Shown here one piece after another: positions 40,882 through 52,500 of a stretch of DNA of 64,000 nt. The notes under the pieces are model-generated. The model did no database searches. It was not told the DNA's origin and saw only the letters and a list, made by a program, of their open reading frames with translations. The stretch's first letter is position 1. Each line of letters opens with the position of its first letter. The DNA comes from Deinococcus arboris. GTDB lineage: Bacteria > Deinococcota > Deinococci > Deinococcales > Deinococcaceae. The stretch spans positions 124,001 through 188,000 of the forward strand of contig NZ_WQLB01000002.1 in assembly GCF_009755355.1 (NCBI RefSeq), in the 5' to 3' direction. A program made the translations under genes and the position numbers.

Positions 40882-41694
40882 GTGCTGAACCTGCTGCGCC
40901 GATCCGCTGTTACGCCTGCCGAACTGGATGAAGGACTGGCAGCGCTGGGGCTGGACGGCACGCAGCATGTGATTATCCATGCCAGTCTGAAGGCCTTTGG
41001 CACTCTGGAGGGCGGGGCGGCGGCGGTGGTTGACGCGCTGGCGGCCCGCACGGCGACGGTGGTGGCCCCTGCCTTTACCTACAGCACGCTGCTCTCACGG
41101 CCGACCTCGGTGACAAACGCGCGCTTTACTCGGACCTCCAAGGTGAGCCGTGACATCGGGCGTGTGCCGCAGGAACTGGTGGACCGCGCCGAGGCGCTGC
41201 GGTCGTTTCACCCCACCCTGAGTTTCATTGCGCTGGGACAGGAGGCCGCGCGGATCACGCAGGCCCAGTCTCTGCAAAGTCCCTATCAGCCGATTGGCGC
41301 CCTGTACGACCTGGACGGCTACGCGCTGCTGATGGGCGTGGATTTTGGCAGCAACACCAGCGTGCATTACGGCGAACATGTGGCCGGCATGCCGCTGCTG
41401 ACGCGCTACGTGCCGCTTGAGGGTCAGGTGGTCCCCACCGCCTTCCCCAATTGCTCAGCGGACTTTGACAACCTCGCGCCTGAAGTGCATCTGGGCCTGC
41501 GCAGCACCCAGGTGGGCGGCGCCACCCTGCGCCTGTACCGGGTGCGCCGCCTGGTAGACGCCACGGTGAACCTGCTGGGCCGTAACCCTGAAGCGCTGCT
41601 GTGCACCTACCGCTCGTGCCGCTGCCAGGAGGTCCGTGCGCTGGTGCGCGAGCGGGGCCTGCAGCCGCGCCTCCACCGGGGCCTGCTGAACTGA
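40882..41694 (+). CDS. AAC(3)-family N-acetyltransferase
   Basis: A 270-residue member of the Antibiotic_NAT family: HVIIHASLKAFGTLEGGAAAVVDAL, VVAPAFTYSTLL, GRVPQELVDRAEALRSFHPTLSFIALGQEA, YDLDGYALLMGVDFGSNTSVHYGE and TYRSCRCQEVRAL. Relatives acetylate the 3-amino group of aminoglycosides, but many chromosomal members have other acceptors. The start is GTG 40882, from the TAAACT element. The frame is open back to an ATG at 40846. Confidence 0.88.
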   Translation: MLNLLRRSAVTPAELDEGLAALGLDGTQHVIIHASLKAFGTLEGGAAAVVDALAARTATVVAPAFTYSTLLSRPTSVTNARFTRTSKVSRDIGRVPQELVDRAEALRSFHPTLSFIALGQEAARITQAQSLQSPYQPIGALYDLDGYALLMGVDFGSNTSVHYGEHVAGMPLLTRYVPLEGQVVPTAFPNCSADFDNLAPEVHLGLRSTQVGGATLRLYRVRRLVDATVNLLGRNPEALLCTYRSCRCQEVRALVRERGLQPRLHRGLLN

Positions 41695-41812
41695 CCAGCT
41701 GAACGGACGACAGGCCGGCGGCTTCAGCAAGGGGAGACTGACCACCTGGACTTCTTGATGGGGTCCTTTGGTGTGCTGACTCTGCTTTGCCTCCAACCTG
41801 CGCCCCACGCCT

Positions 41813-42802
41813 TTACGCCAGTCGCTTTTCGCTGCTGTGGCCAGGGCGCACCTTCAGGTCGGGGCGCACATGGTGCGCGGCATGATTGGCTGCCACCGCC
41901 GCCTGCGCCAGCCCCACCGAAATCAGTTTGAAGTCGGCGCCTGAACGCGCCACGTCGCCGGCCACAAACACGCCGTTCAGAGCGGTGTGGCCTCCCAGCG
42001 CGTCGGGGATGTACTCGCCCTGCCAGGCCAGCGGCCAGGTCTGGGCCGCGCTCAGGTCCGGCAGGTAACCGTTCAGAATCAGGACGGTGTCGGCGGGGAC
42101 GGTGCGATCCTGGCCGTCCACGCTCAGGTGGGCGGCACCGGGGCTGAGGTGACTGAGAACGGCGGGGGCCAGCACGTCCAGCTGCCCCTCGGCCTGCGCG
42201 GCGTTCAGACCGGCCAACTCGGCTGCGCTGCCCCGGAAGCCCACGCGGCGGTGCGTCAGGGTGACATGTGCTCCGGCTCCGCTGAGTTCCAGTGCGGCGC
42301 GGGTGGCCTGCGGCACGCCGCCCACAATCAGGACGCGCCGGCCCGCAAATCCGCTGGGGTCGGGAATGTCGGTGCGGACATCCGCGTGGCCACCCGTGGG
42401 CAGGCGCACCTCGCGCGGCCGCAGGGCGCCCAGGCCCAGCGCCAGAATCACAGCGCCTGCGGTGAAGGTGTGCGGGCCTTCCGGCGTCTCAGCTTGCACG
42501 GTCCAGCTGCCATTGAGCTGCTCCAGGGTGTGTGCCAGGGTGTGCAGGTGGGTCGTCACGTCCAGCCCGTCCAGCTGCCGGCGCAGCCCAGCCACCAGGT
42601 CGGCAGCCGGAGTGGCGGGGAGGCCCGGCACGTCATACACGCGCTTGTCAGGGTACAGGGCGCTCAGCTGGCCGCCCACCTCGCCCCGGGCTTCCAGCAG
42701 GCGCACACTCAGGCCGCGCCAGGCGGCGTAAAAGGCGGCGTGCAGGCCGGCAGGACCGGCGCCAATCACCAGCACATCGGCCGGCAGGACAGGGTCACTC
42801 AT
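41813..42802 (-). CDS. Ferredoxin--NADP+ reductase, thioredoxin-reductase-like type
   Basis: A 329-residue FAD enzyme: LVIGAGPAGLHAAFYAAWRGL, LEARGEVGGQLSALYPDKRVYDVPG (family signature), NADP-binding VLIVGGVPQATRAALEL and late FAD site NGVFVAGDVA. It lacks the CxxC of thioredoxin reductase, as expected for FNR of this class. The start is ATG 42802, supported by GATACT 7 nt upstream; the frame extends further but into the terminator of the upstream fprA gene. Confidence 0.88.
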   Translation of the reverse strand: MSDPVLPADVLVIGAGPAGLHAAFYAAWRGLSVRLLEARGEVGGQLSALYPDKRVYDVPGLPATPAADLVAGLRRQLDGLDVTTHLHTLAHTLEQLNGSWTVQAETPEGPHTFTAGAVILALGLGALRPREVRLPTGGHADVRTDIPDPSGFAGRRVLIVGGVPQATRAALELSGAGAHVTLTHRRVGFRGSAAELAGLNAAQAEGQLDVLAPAVLSHLSPGAAHLSVDGQDRTVPADTVLILNGYLPDLSAAQTWPLAWQGEYIPDALGGHTALNGVFVAGDVARSGADFKLISVGLAQAAVAANHAAHHVRPDLKVRPGHSSEKRLA

Positions 42803-42809
42803 GCCGCTG

Positions 42810-42815
42810 AGTATC
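42810..42815 (-). promoter_or_regulatory. Leaderless -10 element (GATACT) for the ferredoxin reductase
   Basis: GATACT on the minus strand ends 7 nt before ATG 42802. Confidence 0.4.
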
Positions 42816-42826
42816 GCAGAGGAAGC

Positions 42827-42863
42827 AAAAAAAACGTCCCCCGCCGTTACAGGCGCAGGGACG
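42827..42863 (-). terminator. Terminator of fprA
   Basis: A CGTCCC/GGGACG outer stem with a GC-rich interior is followed by eight T on the minus strand, ending just upstream of the next gene's promoter. Confidence 0.8.
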
Positions 42864-42990
42864 CAAATGGGTGCTGTTGGAGTTCGGCGTACTGGCCGTT
42901 CTGTCAACTTGGGAGAGCGCTGAAGCCGCTTCAGGCCTTACGCCAGGGGCCCGGAGTTCCCCAGTTGGTGCACAAGCTCAGCGCGGCCGC

Positions 42991-44352
<1,362 letters not shown>

Positions 44353-44358
44353 CGGCTG

Positions 44359-44364
44359 AGTGTA
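44359..44364 (-). promoter_or_regulatory. Leaderless -10 element (TACACT) for fprA
   Basis: TACACT-CAGCCG-GTG on the minus strand. Confidence 0.5.
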
Positions 44365-44444
44365 CGCAGAGGCGAGAGCGGTGGGAATGCCCGGTGTCCA
44401 GTCTGGGTGTCACGTCGGCAGAAACAGAAAATATGACCCCACAA

Positions 44445-44476
44445 CAAAACGCCGCCGTCCGGGGTGGACTGCGGCG
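44445..44476 (-). terminator. Terminator of the CRP-family regulator
   Basis: A CGCCGC-C-GTCC/GGAC-T-GCGGCG stem is followed by TTTTG on the minus strand. Confidence 0.7.
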
Positions 44477-44490
44477 CTGAACAGCTGAGG

Positions 44491-45096
<606 letters not shown>

Positions 45097-45162
45097 TGTG
45101 GTCGCCTCCTGAGGCGGAAGGTGTGGAGAACTGTGCGCCGGGACCATTCCCGACATGGTCAC

Positions 45163-45191
45163 AGTGTAACCCAAAATCACTTTTTTGTAAA
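45163..45191 (-). promoter_or_regulatory. Promoter of the CRP-family regulator
   Basis: The minus strand has TTTACA (45191-45186), a 17-nt spacer and TACACT (45168-45163). The -10 ends 6 nt before an in-frame ATG (45156). Confidence 0.75.
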
Positions 45192-45326
45192 CAGTTTTGT
45201 TTCTTTAATCCACGTTGAGGTTACAGACTGGCTGACGGGTCATCTGGCAAGGAAATGGCGCTGGGCGCGGGTCTACTCTGCGCAGGGAAAGGGGACAGGC
45301 CTCACCCAATCCACATCGCAGGGAAG

Positions 45327-45354
45327 AAAAAACCCAGGGCTATCGCGCCCTGGG
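45327..45354 (-). terminator. Terminator of gyrA
   Basis: A GCCCTGGG/CCCAGGGC 8-bp stem is followed by six T on the minus strand, 20 nt after the stop. Confidence 0.88.
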
Positions 45355-45374
45355 CCGGCCAAGAGGCCGCAGGC

Positions 45375-47810
<2,436 letters not shown>

Positions 47811-47906
47811 GTGGCTCCAGTCAGGGCGGCTGCAGCAGCCGGGTCAGCCGGCAGCCAGAATGGTGAGGCCCGGCCTTTCCGGGAATGGAGAGATTCTATC
47901 ACGAAA

Positions 47907-47923
47907 TTATGCCTGGGGCGTAA
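47907..47923 (-). promoter_or_regulatory. RDRM-like (DdrO operator) palindrome upstream of gyrA
   Basis: TTACGCCCCAGGCATAA on the minus strand is a 17-bp imperfect palindrome that fits the ends of the RDRM consensus (TTATGT...ACATAA). It is flanked by a further imperfect repeat, TTCTAT/ATAGAA (47894-47927). Confidence 0.5.
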
Positions 47924-48013
47924 TAGAACCGACTCCCTCAATGGACCTATTGTAGCCTAAAAGCCGCGCCTATATCGGGATTCAGGCCACCCCGCCCGGC
48001 GGCTAGGGCCAGC

Positions 48014-48019
48014 TATCGT
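48014..48019 (+). promoter_or_regulatory. Putative -10 element (TATCGT) for the tyrosine phosphatase
   Basis: TATCGT ends 8 nt before ATG 48028, one more than the typical leaderless spacing. Confidence 0.35.
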
Positions 48020-48027
48020 CACGCCTC

Positions 48028-48708
48028 ATGACCCCTGTGCCAGATGGTGCCCTGAACTTCCGCCAGACCCTGCCCGGCCTGTACCGCAGCGGGAACCTCA
48101 GCCGCCTGAGTGGGCAGGGGAGAAGCGGCGTGCTGGCCTTGGGAGTGGCCCGCATTCTGGACCTCCGCACCCGCGCTGAACGTGGGCAGGACCCGCCGCC
48201 GTTTCTGGGCCACCCGGTTTACCTGAATCTGCCGCTGCTGCCTTACCGCAGCCGCGCCCTGAACGAAGCCACCGCTGCCGCGACCTGCAACGCCGACATC
48301 GGTGTGGCGCTGCTTGAACACGGCGCGAATGGGATGGTGACGGTACTGGGTGCCCTTCTGGACGCCCCTGAAGGCCCGCTGCTGATTCACTGCCACGCGG
48401 GCAAGGACCGCACAGGCCTGGTGGCGGCCCTATGCGGCGAACTGGCGGGCCTGTCCAGAGAGCAGATTGGCGCAGATTACGCGGCGTCTGGCCTGGCCCT
48501 GACCCAGTTCTACGCCGACCAGCAGGCCCGCCGCACGCCGGAGGAATGGACCAGATTGCTGCCCTTCGTGCCCTGCGCGCCGGAGGCTGTCCTGCGCCCA
48601 CTAGCGTATCTGGACCAGACCTGGGGCAGCCCAGCCGCTTACCTGGACGCTTACGGCTTCAGCCTGGCCGAGCAGCGGCAGCTGGCGCAGCGGCTGGCCA
48701 CTGCCTGA
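48028..48708 (+). CDS. Tyrosine-protein phosphatase (PTP/DSP-like)
   Basis: A 226-residue protein with an N-terminal FRQTLPGLYRSGNLSRLSGQG (typical of bacterial PTP-like phosphatases), VARILDLRTRAERG as the general-acid loop region, and the P-loop HCHAGKDRTG with catalytic Cys. It removes phosphate from Tyr/Ser proteins or from phosphoinositide-like or nucleotide substrates. It sits just before the roadblock cluster but has its own promoter. Confidence 0.9.
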   Translation: MTPVPDGALNFRQTLPGLYRSGNLSRLSGQGRSGVLALGVARILDLRTRAERGQDPPPFLGHPVYLNLPLLPYRSRALNEATAAATCNADIGVALLEHGANGMVTVLGALLDAPEGPLLIHCHAGKDRTGLVAALCGELAGLSREQIGADYAASGLALTQFYADQQARRTPEEWTRLLPFVPCAPEAVLRPLAYLDQTWGSPAAYLDAYGFSLAEQRQLAQRLATA

Positions 48709-48792
48709 CCCGGCGCCCAGCTGGGCCAGTGCCCCCAGTGGCCCCCACCGGGGCTGTCCGGGCGTGTCGGTGCCTGGCCTGGCGCCGGCCCT

Positions 48793-48798
48793 TATGAT
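48793..48798 (+). promoter_or_regulatory. -10 element (TATGAT) of the roadblock operon
   Basis: TATGAT ends 9 nt before ATG 48808, so the expected leader is 2-3 nt. Confidence 0.45.
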
Positions 48799-48807
48799 GT
48801 CCTCAGC

Positions 48808-49158
48808 ATGCTCGAACACCTTTCCCAACTTGTGAAGGACGTGGACGGCGCGTGGGCCGCCGCTCTCGCTGGCTTAGACGGCCTCCTGATTGAATGGCAC
48901 AGCACCACCGACCTGGACCTGAGCCTGATGGTGGCCGAACACGCCGGCATCTTCCGCGCCGCCAGCAGCGCCTATGACGTGACGCTGAACGGCGGGCAGA
49001 CCCGTGAACTGTACCTGCGGGGCGAGCGTCTGGCGGTGTACCTGCATCCCATCAAAACCGACTACTTTCTGCTGCTGGCCATTGACGGGCGCAGCAACCT
49101 GGGTCAGGCCCGGCTGTACGGCCGCGACACCGCCCGCAAACTGGAGGCCACGCTGTGA
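48808..49158 (+). CDS. Roadblock/LC7-domain protein 1
   Basis: A 116-residue protein with a roadblock/LC7 fold: LSQLVKDVDGAWAAALAGLDGLLIEWHS, long helix DLSLMVAEHAGIFRAASSAYD, then LYLRGERLAVYLHPIKTDYFLLLAIDG. In bacteria such dimers act as GTPase-activating or scaffolding partners of MglA-type small GTPases. It overlaps the next gene by 4 nt. Confidence 0.78.
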   Translation: MLEHLSQLVKDVDGAWAAALAGLDGLLIEWHSTTDLDLSLMVAEHAGIFRAASSAYDVTLNGGQTRELYLRGERLAVYLHPIKTDYFLLLAIDGRSNLGQARLYGRDTARKLEATL

Positions 49159-49496
49159 TTCTTGACCCTCTGCGGACCCTGCCGGGTGTGGTGGCCGCTG
49201 CCCTGGTGGGCCCCGACGGCCTGACCATCGAAGGCCACGGCGATGGCGGAGACGCCCTGGCCGCCGAACTGAGTGCCCTGCGGGTCGGCATGGACCGCAC
49301 CTGCCGCCGCCTCGGCGCGGGCGAGGTCACCCGCATCGCCTTTACCAGCGAGCGCATTGAAGTGGTGGCCGTCACGATTGCCGACTTTATTCTGGGGGCC
49401 GCCATGACGCGCGGCACCGACACCCGCAACGCCCAGCAGACGCTGGCCCGCATCGTGCTGGACCTGCCCAACCTGCCCCGGCCGGAGGGCGCGTGA
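49155..49496 (+). CDS. Roadblock/LC7-domain protein 2
   Basis: A 113-residue protein from GTG 49155, overlapping gene 1 (GTGA). Roadblock pattern: LRTLPGVVAAALVGPDGLTIEGHG, ALAAELSALRVGMDRTCRRLG, then TSERIEVVAVTIADFILGAAM. A C-terminal helix follows (NAQQTLARIVLDL). It probably pairs with its neighbours as heterodimers, which is inference. Confidence 0.78.
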   Translation: MILDPLRTLPGVVAAALVGPDGLTIEGHGDGGDALAAELSALRVGMDRTCRRLGAGEVTRIAFTSERIEVVAVTIADFILGAAMTRGTDTRNAQQTLARIVLDLPNLPRPEGA

Positions 49497-49813
49497 TTGG
49501 TGAGCTGCTGTCGGTGCGCGGCGTGCGCCACGCGGCGCTGGTGGCCCCTGACGGCCAGGTGGTCGCCAAAGTGGGCCTGAGTGACGAGCAGACCGGCCCC
49601 GAGCTGACCCTGGTGGCGGCCGGCCGCGCGGTGATTGGCAGCCTGCAAACCAACCTGAAAAGCGGCGGCTGGCAGGAACTGCTGCTGGATGTGGACGGCG
49701 GCCCCGTGCTGCTGACCCCCCACGGCGACCAGATTCTGCTGACCGCCTTTGACGAGGTGGCCAGCCTGGGCCGCATCCGCTTTGCCGTGCGCCGCCTGCT
49801 GGGCAGCGCGTAG
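49493..49813 (+). CDS. Roadblock/LC7-domain protein 3
   Basis: A 106-residue protein from GTG 49493, overlapping gene 2 (GTGA). Pattern: LLSVRGVRHAALVAPDGQVVAKVG, LVAAGRAVIGSLQTNL, GGPVLLTPHGDQILLTAFDEVASLGRIRFAVRRL. It is the last of three coupled roadblock genes. No MglA-like GTPase is encoded in the window. Confidence 0.78.
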   Translation: MIGELLSVRGVRHAALVAPDGQVVAKVGLSDEQTGPELTLVAAGRAVIGSLQTNLKSGGWQELLLDVDGGPVLLTPHGDQILLTAFDEVASLGRIRFAVRRLLGSA

Positions 49814-49839
49814 GGCAGAGGGGCTGTCCCATCACCCCG

Positions 49840-49875
49840 AACCCGCTCTGGCCTGAGGCCAGGACGGGTTTGCAT
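49840..49875 (+). terminator. Terminator of the roadblock operon
   Basis: A two-part stem, AACCCG/CGGGTT enclosing TGGCC/GGCCA, is followed by TGCATTTG. Confidence 0.65.
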
Positions 49876-49895
49876 TTGCCCCGGCCAGGGCGCGC

Positions 49896-49901
49896 TAGCG
49901 T
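49896..49901 (+). promoter_or_regulatory. Leaderless -10 element (TAGCGT) for hemB
   Basis: TAGCGT ends 6 nt before ATG 49908. Confidence 0.45.
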
Positions 49902-49907
49902 GGGGCC

Positions 49908-50915
49908 ATGATGGACCGCCCCCGCCGCCTGCGCCGCACGCCTGCACTGCGCGCCATGACTCAGGAAGTGCAGCTGCACCCCTCTCAGTTCATCTATCCC
50001 CTGTTCGTCCATGAGCGTGAGGATGTGACGCCTATCGCCACCATGCCCGGTGTGTCCCGGCACTCGGTGGCCAGCGCTGTAGAGCAGGCGCGGGAGGCCC
50101 TGTCGCTGGGCATTCCCAGCGTCATCCTGTTCGGCATTCCAGACCACAAAGACGCCCTGGGCACCCAGGCCTACGCTGAAGAGGGGGTGATTCAGCGGGC
50201 GACGCGGGCCATCAAGGCGCAGGTGCCGGGCGTCACAGTCATCGCGGACACCTGCCTCTGTGAATACACCGACCACGGCCACTGCGGCCCACTGTGTGAG
50301 GTGCCGGGTTTAAGCGGCGCCGACGCCTGGACGGTGGACAACGACGCCAGCCTGACCCTGCTGGCGCAAACGGCGGTGTCTCAGGCGCAGGCGGGAGCCG
50401 ACGTGGTGGCGCCCAGCGCCATGATGGACGGCCAGGTGGCCGCCATTCGCGCCGCGCTGGACGAGGCGGGCTTTGCCCACATTCCCGTCATGAGTTACGC
50501 CGTGAAGTACGCCAGCGCCTACTACGGTCCTTTCCGGGACGCGGCGGGCAGTGCGCCCAGCGTGGGGCACCGCGCCACCTATCAGATGAACCCGGCGGGC
50601 GGCCACCGCGAAGCGCTGCGCGAAGCCCGCCTGGACGCCGAACAGGGCGCCGACACCCTGATGGTCAAGCCGGCCCTGGCCTACCTGGACGTGCTGAGCC
50701 TCTTGAGGCGCGAGTTTGACCTGCCAGTGGTGGCCTACAACGTGAGTGGCGAGTACGCGCTGGTCAAGGCCGCCGCCCAGGCCGGCTACATGGATGAGCG
50801 CCGCACCGTGCTGGAAACCCTGACGGGCATGCGCCGCGCCGGAGCCGACGCCATCATCACCTATCACGCACTGGACGCGGCGCGGTGGCTCCAAGAAGAG
50901 CAGGTGCGCCTATGA
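49908..50915 (+). CDS. hemB: Delta-aminolevulinic acid dehydratase (porphobilinogen synthase)
   Basis: A 335-residue enzyme condensing two 5-aminolevulinate molecules to porphobilinogen in haem synthesis. It has the zinc-type metal site [14 protein letters not shown] (three Cys), the first active-site Lys in [17 protein letters not shown], the Schiff-base Lys in [13 protein letters not shown], and YNVSGEYA. The stop overlaps a small downstream ORF (ATGA). A second in-frame ATG directly follows the first. Confidence 0.95.
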   Translation: MMDRPRRLRRTPALRAMTQEVQLHPSQFIYPLFVHEREDVTPIATMPGVSRHSVASAVEQAREALSLGIPSVILFGIPDHKDALGTQAYAEEGVIQRATRAIKAQVPGVTVIADTCLCEYTDHGHCGPLCEVPGLSGADAWTVDNDASLTLLAQTAVSQAQAGADVVAPSAMMDGQVAAIRAALDEAGFAHIPVMSYAVKYASAYYGPFRDAAGSAPSVGHRATYQMNPAGGHREALREARLDAEQGADTLMVKPALAYLDVLSLLRREFDLPVVAYNVSGEYALVKAAAQAGYMDERRTVLETLTGMRRAGADAIITYHALDAARWLQEEQVRL

Positions 50916-51055
50916 CGACGAATTGGGAAAGGCGAGGGACCGCCTCTGAGGCTGGAGCCTCCAGAGCAGGTGAGGCTATGACGACGAATCAAGAATGGAA
51001 AAGTCTGTCTACGAGGTTGGGTCAACCTATGACTATCCGCCAGGAGCGCCTATGA
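50912..51055 (+). CDS. Small ORF bridging hemB and the phosphatase gene, with repeated start-like segments
   Basis: A 47-codon ORF begins at ATG 50912, overlapping the hemB stop (ATGA), and ends TGA 51053-51055, overlapping the next start (ATGA). Its product has three related segments, MTTNWER, MTTNQEW and MTIRQER, each from a CTATGAC repeat (ATGs at 50912, 50978, 51029). It may be a real coupling peptide or a stretch created by tandem duplication of the gene junction. Confidence 0.4.
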   Translation: MTTNWERRGTASEAGASRAGEAMTTNQEWKSLSTRLGQPMTIRQERL

Positions 51056-51591
51056 CAAGCGAGCAGTCACCCATCCGCATTGACTGGGTGCCCACGGGCC
51101 TGTGGCCGGGCCAACTGGGCCTGACTTTTGCGCCGGGGAAGAAGGGGGGCAGCGTCTACCAGCCTGGCGTGACCCATGACCGGGACATGCTGACCGATAT
51201 GCGGACTCTGGCGCAGCAGGGCGCGGGCGTCATTGCGCCGCTACTGGAGGATTTTGAGTTTGATCTGCTGGGCATGGACGGCTACCACGACGCTGCTGGC
51301 ACACATGGCCTGGAGGTCGTGCCCTATACCATTCCCGATGGGCGGGCGCCGCACGACCCGGACGATTTTGCATCGTACCTGGACGAATTGATGACCCATC
51401 TGCTTGAGGGTCGGCGCGTGATCGTGCATTGCCGGGGTGGGCTGGGGCGCGCTGGCCTGACGGCGGCGTGTCTGCTGGTGCAGGCCGGTATGGACGCTGA
51501 CAGCGCCCTGGCCCTGGTGCGCCAGGCTCGTAGTCCCCACGCTGTCGAAACTGCCGAGCAGGAAGCCTTTTTGCAGGCGTTTGCCCAGTAG
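51052..51591 (+). CDS. Dual-specificity phosphatase-like (CDKN3-type) protein
   Basis: A 179-residue protein starting at ATG 51052 behind CAGGAG. It has the PTP-loop-like VIVHCRGGLGRAGLTAACLLVQ with catalytic Cys, IRIDWVPTGLWPGQLGLTFAPGKKG at the start and an Asp-rich loop (PDGRAPHDPDDF) that could provide the general acid. These motifs match the cyclin-dependent-kinase-inhibitor-3-like bacterial phosphatases. It is likely to be co-transcribed with hemB through the small ORF. Confidence 0.82.
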   Translation: MTSEQSPIRIDWVPTGLWPGQLGLTFAPGKKGGSVYQPGVTHDRDMLTDMRTLAQQGAGVIAPLLEDFEFDLLGMDGYHDAAGTHGLEVVPYTIPDGRAPHDPDDFASYLDELMTHLLEGRRVIVHCRGGLGRAGLTAACLLVQAGMDADSALALVRQARSPHAVETAEQEAFLQAFAQ

Positions 51592-51652
51592 GAGGTTGGG
51601 GGGCCTGGAACCCTCTGCGCGTAACCCTCACGCTGGGTCAGGGTTCAGCGCC

Positions 51653-51658
51653 TAGACT
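51653..51658 (+). promoter_or_regulatory. -10 element (TAGACT) for the 164-residue lipoprotein
   Basis: TAGACT ends 9 nt before ATG 51668. Confidence 0.4.
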
Positions 51659-51667
51659 AACCGCACC

Positions 51668-52162
51668 ATGACTGCCTTACAGACGCTTCTTGGCGCGGCG
51701 CTGCTGACCCTGCTGGCTGCCTGTGCGCCAGCGGTCACGGCCGCTCAGCCTGGCCGCATCGTGAACACCCAGAGCGGCGCCGAGGGCACCGTGTCTTTCA
51801 CGCGGGGCACCCTCAGCCCCCGCCTGGGTGACCCCTTTGCGCCGGACAACGCGACGCTGACCATCGGTGGCCGCACCTATACCGGGCGCACCTACCTGAT
51901 CGGGGGCGGCAGCCTGCCGGGCGGCCTGGGCGTCAGTGTGGCGTTTGGGACTTCGAATGTCAGTGGCGAGCCGACGGCCGTGGCGGCCCAGACGCGCGTG
52001 GATGCTGGGCGGCCCGTGCCCGCTTATACCGGCAACCTGATCGCCCGTGCCCAGGGCGAGCCACCCGCGCTGCTGACCTGCACCCTGACGGTAGACACCC
52101 GAGAGCGTGGGGTGGGCGAGTGCATTGACGGCGCGGGCGTGCGCTACGCCCTGCAGTTCTGA
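51668..52162 (+). CDS. Small lipoprotein of unknown function
   Basis: A 164-residue protein with a signal peptide ending LLAAC (Cys19). The mature part is beta-rich: GTVSFTRGTLSPRLGDPF, ATLTIGGRTYTGRTYLIGGG. Two more Cys (LLTCTLTVD, GECIDG) could form a disulfide, with a C-terminal RYALQF strand. No family is recognised. Confidence 0.65.
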   Translation: MTALQTLLGAALLTLLAACAPAVTAAQPGRIVNTQSGAEGTVSFTRGTLSPRLGDPFAPDNATLTIGGRTYTGRTYLIGGGSLPGGLGVSVAFGTSNVSGEPTAVAAQTRVDAGRPVPAYTGNLIARAQGEPPALLTCTLTVDTRERGVGECIDGAGVRYALQF

Positions 52163-52500
52163 GCCAGGGCTGGGCAAAGAGAGGTTGGGCCGCCGTTGAC
52201 CCTGTGGTGAAGCCGATCAGCTGTTCCCGTTAGCAGCAGAATAAATTGCCAGGCGGCGCCTGAACTGCTATAGCCTTGCTCTGACCGACGAGCCGTCGCC
52301 CATCACTGAATGAGCGACAGCCCTCAGCAAGAGATGTTTATGCTGACATGCAGAGTGGACGGGTGTGCTGAGTAGAGCCGCTGAGAGGGCCTCCCTCTGA
52401 TCTGAGCAGCCTTCAGGCGGGGTGGAAGGGCCGAATTTCCCTCTCCATACCCTCTTCGGGGGTGCCTCCCGAACCCTGGCGGCAACTGTCAGAATGCACC
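52163..52500. other. Intergenic region upstream of the HD-GYP gene
   Basis: No gene is supported in about 340 bases. It contains AGAGGG-CCT-CCCTCT (52384-52398) and a TATAGC hexamer near 52270. CAGAAT, 5 nt before ATG 52501, may be the promoter -10. Confidence 0.4.
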
